A DNA stretch of 64,000 nt from JAGVSZ01 sp963716855 (lineage in GTDB: Bacteria > Pseudomonadota > Gammaproteobacteria > Burkholderiales > SG8-39), in contig CAVQUV010000014.1 in the NCBI GenBank assembly GCA_963716855.1, forward strand, positions 186,001 through 250,000. Reading direction: 5' to 3'. A program made the position numbers and the translations under genes. Of this stretch, positions 58,873-64,000 are shown one piece after another. Under the pieces are notes generated by a model, which saw nothing but the letters and a program-made list of their open reading frames with translations, was not told where the DNA came from and searched no databases. Each line of letters starts with the position of its first letter. Position 1 is the first letter of the stretch.

Positions 58873-59803
58873 TCAATCGTTTGCCGCGACGCGCGGCTCG
58901 GTCGGCGCGCGCCGCGCCGGCGTCATCGCGCCGTGTGTCGCGGCGGCGGACCGCACGATCGTGGCGAACTGCTGGCCCACGACCGGGTGGCGCAGGCCGA
59001 AATGGAGGGTCGCCGCGAGGTAGCCGAGGCGCGAGCCGCAATCGAAGCGCTCGCCGTCGAGCTCGCGCGCCACGATGGGATGCATTGCGAGCATGGGCCG
59101 CGAGGGCGTCGGCGAGCTCGATCTCGCCGCTGTCCCGCGGCGGGGTGGTGGCCAGATAGTCGAACACGGGCGCGGTGAGGACGAACCGCCCCGCCATCGG
59201 CGCCGTCCCGGCGCCCGCCTCGGACGGTCCGTAAATGCGCGTGACGCGCGCCACGCGCGGCGCCATGCGCACACTGTCGACGGAGGCGTGGACCGGCGCG
59301 CCTTCCCCGGGAGGCAGCGTCGCGATCGCGAGCTGACCCCAGCGCCTGAACGTGTCGAGGACCTGTACGGCGGCCGGAATCGGCGCGTCCACGAGCTCGT
59401 CCGGAACGATGACGAGGAACGGCTCGTCCCCCAGGAGGACGCGCGCGCAGGTGAGCGCGTGCCCGAGACCGAACGGCTCCGCCTGGCGAACGAAGAGATA
59501 GGTGACGTCGCGCGGGAACAGCTGGCGCAGCTCGGCGAGCAGCTCGTAGCGGTTCTGCATGACCAGGGCGCTTTCCAGCTCGTACGCCTTGTCGAAGTGA
59601 TCCTCGATGGCGCGCTTGTTGCGGTGGGTGACGAAGATCATCTGCCGCATGCCGGCGCGCAGCGCCTCTTCGACCGCGTAGTGGATCAATGGCTTATCCA
59701 CGACCGCCAGCAACTCCTTTGGCATTGCCTTCGTGGCGGGAAGGATGCCGGTTCCGTAGCCGCCGACCGGGAATACCGCTTTGCGTACCGGGCCTTGCTT
59801 CAT
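58873..59803 (-). CDS. galU: UTP-glucose-1-phosphate uridylyltransferase-like protein, altered signature, one frame break
   Basis: Reconstructed length is 309 residues, the usual GalU size. Seen: F-P-V-G-G-Y-G-T-G-I-L-P-A-T-K-A-M-P-K-E, D-K-P-L-I-H-Y-A-V-E-E-A, V-P-D-E-L and, after a frame break (+1) at about 59100, R-F-D-C-G-S-R-L-G-Y-L. GalU makes UDP-glucose. The canonical nucleotide-binding motif is G-x-G-T-R-F; here it is G-Y-G-T-G-I, losing the Arg. Either this copy has changed activity, or it is decaying. It has a strong -24/-12 candidate and its own terminator. Confidence 0.8.
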
Positions 59804-59851
59804 GAGCTTCCACCGAGTCGATGCGCGTGAAGGGCGCGATCTCCTAATAGT

Positions 59852-59866
59852 GCAATCGGCATGCCT
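59852..59866 (-). promoter_or_regulatory. Candidate sigma-54 promoter of the galU-like gene
   Basis: The minus strand reads AGGCATG-CCGA-TTGC, with GG-N10-GC spacing, 48 bases before the ATG at 59803. Confidence 0.6.
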
Positions 59867-59890
59867 GAGCCAGGAGCCCGGTATCCCCCG

Positions 59891-59905
59891 CGGCACGCCG
59901 GTTGC
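59891..59905 (+). promoter_or_regulatory. Candidate sigma-54 promoter pointing at a short unannotated ORF
   Basis: Reads CGGCACG-CCGG-TTGC, a near-perfect match. It is divergent from the galU promoter, with 24 bases between the two elements. Confidence 0.6.
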
Positions 59906-59918
59906 CTCCTGCAATGCC

Positions 59919-60111
59919 ATGCAGCACGCCAAATACTCCAAGGTCAGGTCGCTCGGGGCCGAAGACGCGAATGTCGTCGATCGCACGGGCCGGTTCCGGT
60001 CGCAATCTGCCGGCCGGACCCGAATGCGCGTTTCGGCGACTCGACGACGACGCAGTTCCGATGGCGACCGAGGCCCTCGTGCGGCAAGCGCGCTACGCCA
60101 AGCGCCGCTGA
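59919..60111 (+). CDS. Possible short protein downstream of a strong promoter candidate
   Basis: ATG 59919 lies 13 bases after the -12 element and begins M-Q-H-A-K-Y-S-K-V-R-S-L-G-A-E-D-A-N-V-V. Its own frame becomes Arg-rich junk. The adjacent frame ends cleanly as L-D-D-D-A-V-P-M-A-T-E-A-L-V-R-Q-A with a TGA at 60111. One extra base in between would give a 63-residue protein. No family is recognised, and this is speculative; it rests on the promoter and on the pattern of indels seen elsewhere. Confidence 0.3.
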
Positions 60112-60362
60112 GGCTGCGCGCCGGTCAGTTGCGCGCCGCGGCGTCGCTCCGTGCGCACTTCGTCCGCCAACGCAAAGAGCAGCGAACGCGACAGACGAAA
60201 CTCGTCGAGCAGGCGTCGGCATCCGTAGTCGTAACCGTGGCGGCGCCGATGCTGCGCGAAACGTCGCGCCGCGCGATCGAGCCGCAGGATCGTTCCGACC
60301 AACGCCACTTGTAATTCCTGCTCGAGTGTGTCTTCTCGGGTGAAATTCAGGTCGCGATGCAT
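60093..60362 (-). CDS. Hypothetical 89-residue helical protein
   Basis: 89 residues, rich in Arg, Leu and His, predicted helical: E-Q-E-L-Q-V-A-L-V-G-T-I-L-R-L-D-R-A-A near the N-terminus and L-L-D-E-F-R-L-S-R-S-L-L-F-A-L-A-D-E later. No recognised family. The ribosome site AAGGAGG is strong and well spaced, and a -24/-12 element lies about 40 bases upstream, so I consider it real. It is divergent from the Cys-repeat gene at 60478. Confidence 0.6.
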   Translation of the reverse strand: MHRDLNFTREDTLEQELQVALVGTILRLDRAARRFAQHRRRHGYDYGCRRLLDEFRLSRSLLFALADEVRTERRRGAQLTGAQPQRRLA

Positions 60363-60400
60363 CGCTGAATCCTCCTTCCTAGAGGTGCGGCCTCCTCCAA

Positions 60401-60415
60401 GCACCTTGCGTGCCG
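60401..60415 (-). promoter_or_regulatory. Candidate sigma-54 promoter of the 89-residue protein gene
   Basis: The minus strand reads CGGCACG-CAAG-GTGC: a perfect -24 core, one -12 mismatch, and GG-N10-GC spacing. Confidence 0.45.
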
Positions 60416-60424
60416 GAACGCGGC

Positions 60425-60439
60425 GGGTACGCGCATTGC
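60425..60439 (+). promoter_or_regulatory. Candidate sigma-54 promoter of the second Cys-repeat protein gene
   Basis: Reads GGGTACG-CGCA-TTGC followed by A, with GG-N10-GC spacing, about 38 bases before ATG 60478. It is only 9 bases from the divergent element at 60401-60415. Confidence 0.55.
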
Positions 60440-60477
60440 AGCGGACTGCGCCGCCCTCGCGGCAGGAGAAACGGTCG

Positions 60478-60984
60478 ATGAACGCCCTCACGGAAATCGC
60501 GCTTTTCTTCGCTCTCGCGCTCGTGGTCGCGCCGTCGGCCGCCGCACTCACGCCGTCCGAGTACGGCGTCGCGCGGCAGAACGCCGATGCGCAGTACAAG
60601 CTCGAGCTCGAGCAGTGCAAGTCGCTCGGCGGCAACGCGCGCGACGTCTGCGTGAAGGACGCGAAGGCGGTGCGCGACTCGGCGCGGGCCGATGCCTACG
60701 CGGCGTTCAAGGGCACACCCGAAGCGCGCGCCGAGGCGATCGAGGACAAGGCCGAAGCGCGTTACCGCGCCGCACGGCAGCGTTGCGAGCCTCTCGGGGG
60801 TGACGAGCGGGGCGCGTGTATCAAACGCGCGCTGGCCGAGCGGGCGCGGGGCCAGGCCGCCGCCGCCGAGCTCCGCCGTCTGGCCGATGCGAAAAGCGCC
60901 GGCACGCGCGAGCGCTGCGACGATCTGAGCGGCGAGGCGCGCGAGCGCTGCAGCGCCGACCAGCGCGCAAAGTCGCGCAAGTGA
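60478..60984 (+). CDS. Secreted protein with three C-x10-C helical repeats (paralogue)
   Basis: 168 residues. Signal peptide about 1-23, ending S-A-A-A. Three units with Cys pairs 47/58, 103/114 and 147/158, each 10 residues apart, follow the same A-x-Y-x2-A-x3-C-x2-L-x-G-[ND]-x2-x-x-C pattern as the protein at 40690-41274. The third unit is the most degraded. It is Ala/Arg-rich and helical, predicted periplasmic, of unknown function. GCAGGAG precedes the ATG. Both paralogues sit behind -24/-12 candidates. Confidence 0.72.
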   Translation: MNALTEIALFFALALVVAPSAAALTPSEYGVARQNADAQYKLELEQCKSLGGNARDVCVKDAKAVRDSARADAYAAFKGTPEARAEAIEDKAEARYRAARQRCEPLGGDERGACIKRALAERARGQAAAAELRRLADAKSAGTRERCDDLSGEARERCSADQRAKSRK

Positions 60985-61000
60985 CGCTGATCCGCGGCGC

Positions 61001-62440
<1,440 letters not shown>

Positions 62441-62561
62441 GGAACCTCCTTCAACGGTGCGTATTAGTTTTTAGGGGTGCCCGCCGGTAGGCGTTACCGA
62501 CCGATTGTAAATTTTGCACGCCATGGGGGTCTGGAGGTGGGCCGATCGGGGTTCGCGGCGG

Positions 62562-62576
62562 AGGAATGCAACTTGC
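62562..62576 (+). promoter_or_regulatory. Weaker sigma-54 promoter candidate of the 62612 gene
   Basis: Reads AGGAATG-CAAC-TTGC followed by AT: the -12 part is perfect, the -24 part has two changes, and GG-N10-GC spacing holds. Confidence 0.4.
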
Positions 62577-62611
62577 ATACCAACGCAAACGTCCATTCTA
62601 AGGATTCCACC

Positions 62612-62821
62612 ATGACCCGCGAGATTGCGTTTGTCGGCCTGGTCGCACTCGGGCTGGTCGCCCAGAACATTCTGCACTACGCCCGATACAAGCGTGCACG
62701 ACGCGAGCAAAAGCGCGCGCTTCAGACCTGGGAGGCCGAGGGCGGCGCGGTGCCCGTCGGCCCGTCCCAGACCGCCGCGCAGGTCACGCCGGAGCCGGCC
62801 CGGGCCGCGCTCGGCGGTTGA
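62612..62821 (+). CDS. Small single-helix membrane protein (69 residues)
   Basis: The N-terminal helix I-A-F-V-G-L-V-A-L-G-L-V-A-Q-N-I-L is followed by a basic segment H-Y-A-R-Y-K-R-A-R-R-E-Q-K-R and a Pro/Ala tail. It is predicted to be anchored in the inner membrane with its tail in the cytosol. AAGGA precedes the ATG. Divergent from the NtrC-type regulator. No family recognised. Confidence 0.55.
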   Translation: MTREIAFVGLVALGLVAQNILHYARYKRARREQKRALQTWEAEGGAVPVGPSQTAAQVTPEPARAALGG

Positions 62822-62903
62822 CGGTCGAGGTACGCGGGCCGCGTCCCGGCACGGACCGGCCGGCGCGCCGCAACGCCTCGCACCCGGCGCCCCCTTCACA
62901 GGC

Positions 62904-62918
62904 GGGCATGGCCATTGC
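62904..62918 (+). promoter_or_regulatory. Candidate sigma-54 promoter upstream of the MetE-like gene
   Basis: Reads GGGCATG-GCCA-TTGC followed by AT, with GG-N10-GC spacing. The leader to the MetE-like gene would be about 120-160 bases and contains the hairpin at 62965-63003. Confidence 0.55.
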
Positions 62919-62964
62919 ATGACCCCGCGGGCGTCCGGCGCGCCTTGCGCGCGGGTTATGCCGG

Positions 62965-63003
62965 GCCGGGCGCCCCGCACCTCCTCCCTGCGGGGCGCCC
63001 GGC
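62965..63003. repeat. Long GC hairpin in the leader of the MetE-like gene
   Basis: 15-bp perfect stem (62965-62979 with 62989-63003) with a 9-base pyrimidine loop. No T-tract follows. It could stop transcription of the upstream unit, or act as an attenuator or translation-control structure for the MetE-like gene. Confidence 0.55.
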
Positions 63004-63088
63004 TGGACGCGTCCGTTGCACCGCGGAGGGCGGGTGCACCAATCCCTGGATGATCAGGTTGGGTGAATCGAAGACGGCGAGCCGGCCC

Positions 63089-64000
63089 ATGCCTATCCCC
63101 ACCGAGCCCATTGGCAGCATCCCGAGACCGCTGCGCCTGATCGAGGCTCTCGCGCAAGGACACAGCGAGGATCCGGACCTGGCGGCTCTCTATGAACACG
63201 CGGTCCGCGACACGGTCGAGCGCTTCGAGGCCACCGGGTCTCCGGTGATCACCGACGGGGAGCAGCGGAAGTATCACAACTTCTGGACCTACTCCGTGCA
63301 GGGGCTGCCGAACACCGCCCCCGACGGGTTCAAGATCCCGTTCGCGGCCGGTCACACCCGCCGGATGCTGCGGCTCACGAGCGGCCCCTTTCGATACCAG
63401 CGGTACGCGGACAGCTTTCTCGACCTCGCGATGCGCTACGCGCACGTGCCGGTGAAGCAGGCGGTCATCTCCCCCTCGGCCCTGAGCCTCATGTACCCGG
63501 CCGAGGGAATTCGCGCCTATTCGCGCGAGGAGTTCATCGCCGATCTCCTGGGCGAGCACGAAACCGAGATTCGCCGGTGCCTGCAAAAAGGCGCGCACAG
63601 CGTACAGATCGACTTCACGGAAGGACGGCTGGCGATGAAGATCGATCCGTCCGGGCACCTCCTCAACAGCTTCATCGATCTGAACAATCTCGCCCTCTCG
63701 CGATTCTCCGCGGATGAGCGCGCACGCATCGGCGTGCACACCTGCCCGGGCGGGGACCGGGATTCGACCCACAGCGCGGATGTCGACTATGCCGAGCTGC
63801 TGCCCAGTCTGCTCGAGCTGAAGGCGGGAAATTTCTACATCGCGCTCGCGGGCGAGAACGATCGCGTGCGCGTGCTGAAGGTCATCAAGCGTTACCGCAA
63901 GCCCGCTCAGCGCGTTTTCATCGGCGTCGTGGCCCCGATCGACCCGCGCATCGAGACTCCGGAAGAAATCCGGGACCGAACGCTCGAAGCGGCCGAGTAC
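63089..64000 (+). CDS. MetE-like cobalamin-independent methionine synthase family protein, 3'-truncated by the window edge
   Basis: 304 residues are visible and the frame is open at the window end. I-G-S-I-P-R-P-L-R-L-I-E near the N-terminus and V-I-T-D-G-E-Q-R-K begin the UROD/MetE-like barrel. V-H-T-C-P-G-G-D supplies the His-x-Cys zinc ligands expected in the methyltransferase core; the last zinc Cys lies beyond the window. It is a short single-barrel type, not the two-domain MetE, so the methyl donor and acceptor are uncertain. An in-frame ATG at 63050 is a possible longer start. Confidence 0.8.
   Translation, partial: MPIPTEPIGSIPRPLRLIEALAQGHSEDPDLAALYEHAVRDTVERFEATGSPVITDGEQRKYHNFWTYSVQGLPNTAPDGFKIPFAAGHTRRMLRLTSGPFRYQRYADSFLDLAMRYAHVPVKQAVISPSALSLMYPAEGIRAYSREEFIADLLGEHETEIRRCLQKGAHSVQIDFTEGRLAMKIDPSGHLLNSFIDLNNLALSRFSADERARIGVHTCPGGDRDSTHSADVDYAELLPSLLELKAGNFYIALAGENDRVRVLKVIKRYRKPAQRVFIGVVAPIDPRIETPEEIRDRTLEAAEY

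Noticed and set aside
62919..63053. A 44-residue ORF between the promoter candidate and the MetE-like gene
   Set aside because: Composition is Arg/Pro/Ala-rich, it lacks a ribosome site, and it runs through the hairpin stem; its ATGA overlap with ATG 63050 is probably chance.

Overview
The window is very GC-rich DNA with the gene families of a free-living Gram-negative bacterium. The family mix (TreS-maltokinase fusion, YqjD/YqjE/YqjK-like trio, CsbD, several DUF1328 proteins, DUF6279, DUF4124, BON lipoproteins) best fits a betaproteobacterium, probably of Burkholderiales type. That placement is inference: there is no rRNA or other marker gene here. I saw no tRNA, rRNA, CRISPR array, insertion sequence or prophage.

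Layout. 1-5.5 kb: partial DUF6279 gene, PQQ-type dehydrogenase lipoprotein, BrkB/YihY membrane protein, low-affinity iron permease homologue, DUF1328 protein, stress-type SDR, hemerythrin. 5.5-11.1 kb: large-subunit catalase, second hemerythrin, second YihY protein, 25-residue membrane peptide, and remnants of pssA and of a cytochrome b561. 11.3-15.0 kb: FAD oxidoreductase and a hybrid histidine kinase with a duplicated PAS domain. 15.1-17.4 kb: small envelope proteins (BON, PRC-barrel, peptidoglycan-binding, EF-hand). 17.6-31.7 kb: one long alpha-glucan/trehalose operon, glgB-glgE-treS/mak-(MscS-like)-treZ-treY-GH. 31.7-38.0 kb: hybrid kinase, secreted YqgE, glucosidase of the debranching type and a glycosyltransferase. 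38.1-41.7 kb: DUF1328, AI-2E-type transporter, CsbD, Cys-repeat protein, BON lipoprotein. 42.0-46.7 kb: glgC, DUF2934 protein, EEP hydrolase, glgX. 46.7-52.7 kb: DUF1328, ROK kinase, HAD-ATPase fusion, third hybrid kinase. 52.8-64 kb: recombinase-like protein, AsmA, small envelope proteins, YqjD/E/K-like operon, galU-like gene, second Cys-repeat protein, NtrC-family sigma-54 activator, and a partial MetE-like gene.

The most striking observation is regulatory. Many transcription units that otherwise look unrelated are preceded by the same -24/-12 element, rGGCAYG-N4-TTGC with GG and GC exactly 10 bases apart, which is the sigma-54 promoter signature. I list 25 candidates (18 good, 7 weaker). 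They precede katE, both hemerythrins, all three DUF1328 genes, csbD, glgC, galU, BON, yqjD and other genes. A sigma-54 activator gene lies in the same window. I infer a clustered sigma-54 stress, envelope and carbon-storage regulon in which osmoprotectant (trehalose), glycogen, peroxide defence and membrane genes are switched on together.

The sequence also contains about ten apparent single-base indels in otherwise well conserved genes (katE twice, glgB, glgE twice, treS, the MscS-like gene, treY, asmA, galU, a peptidoglycan-binding gene). Nearly all are +1 insertions, which looks more like sequencing error than decay. I give such genes as one reconstructed CDS and state where the frame changes.
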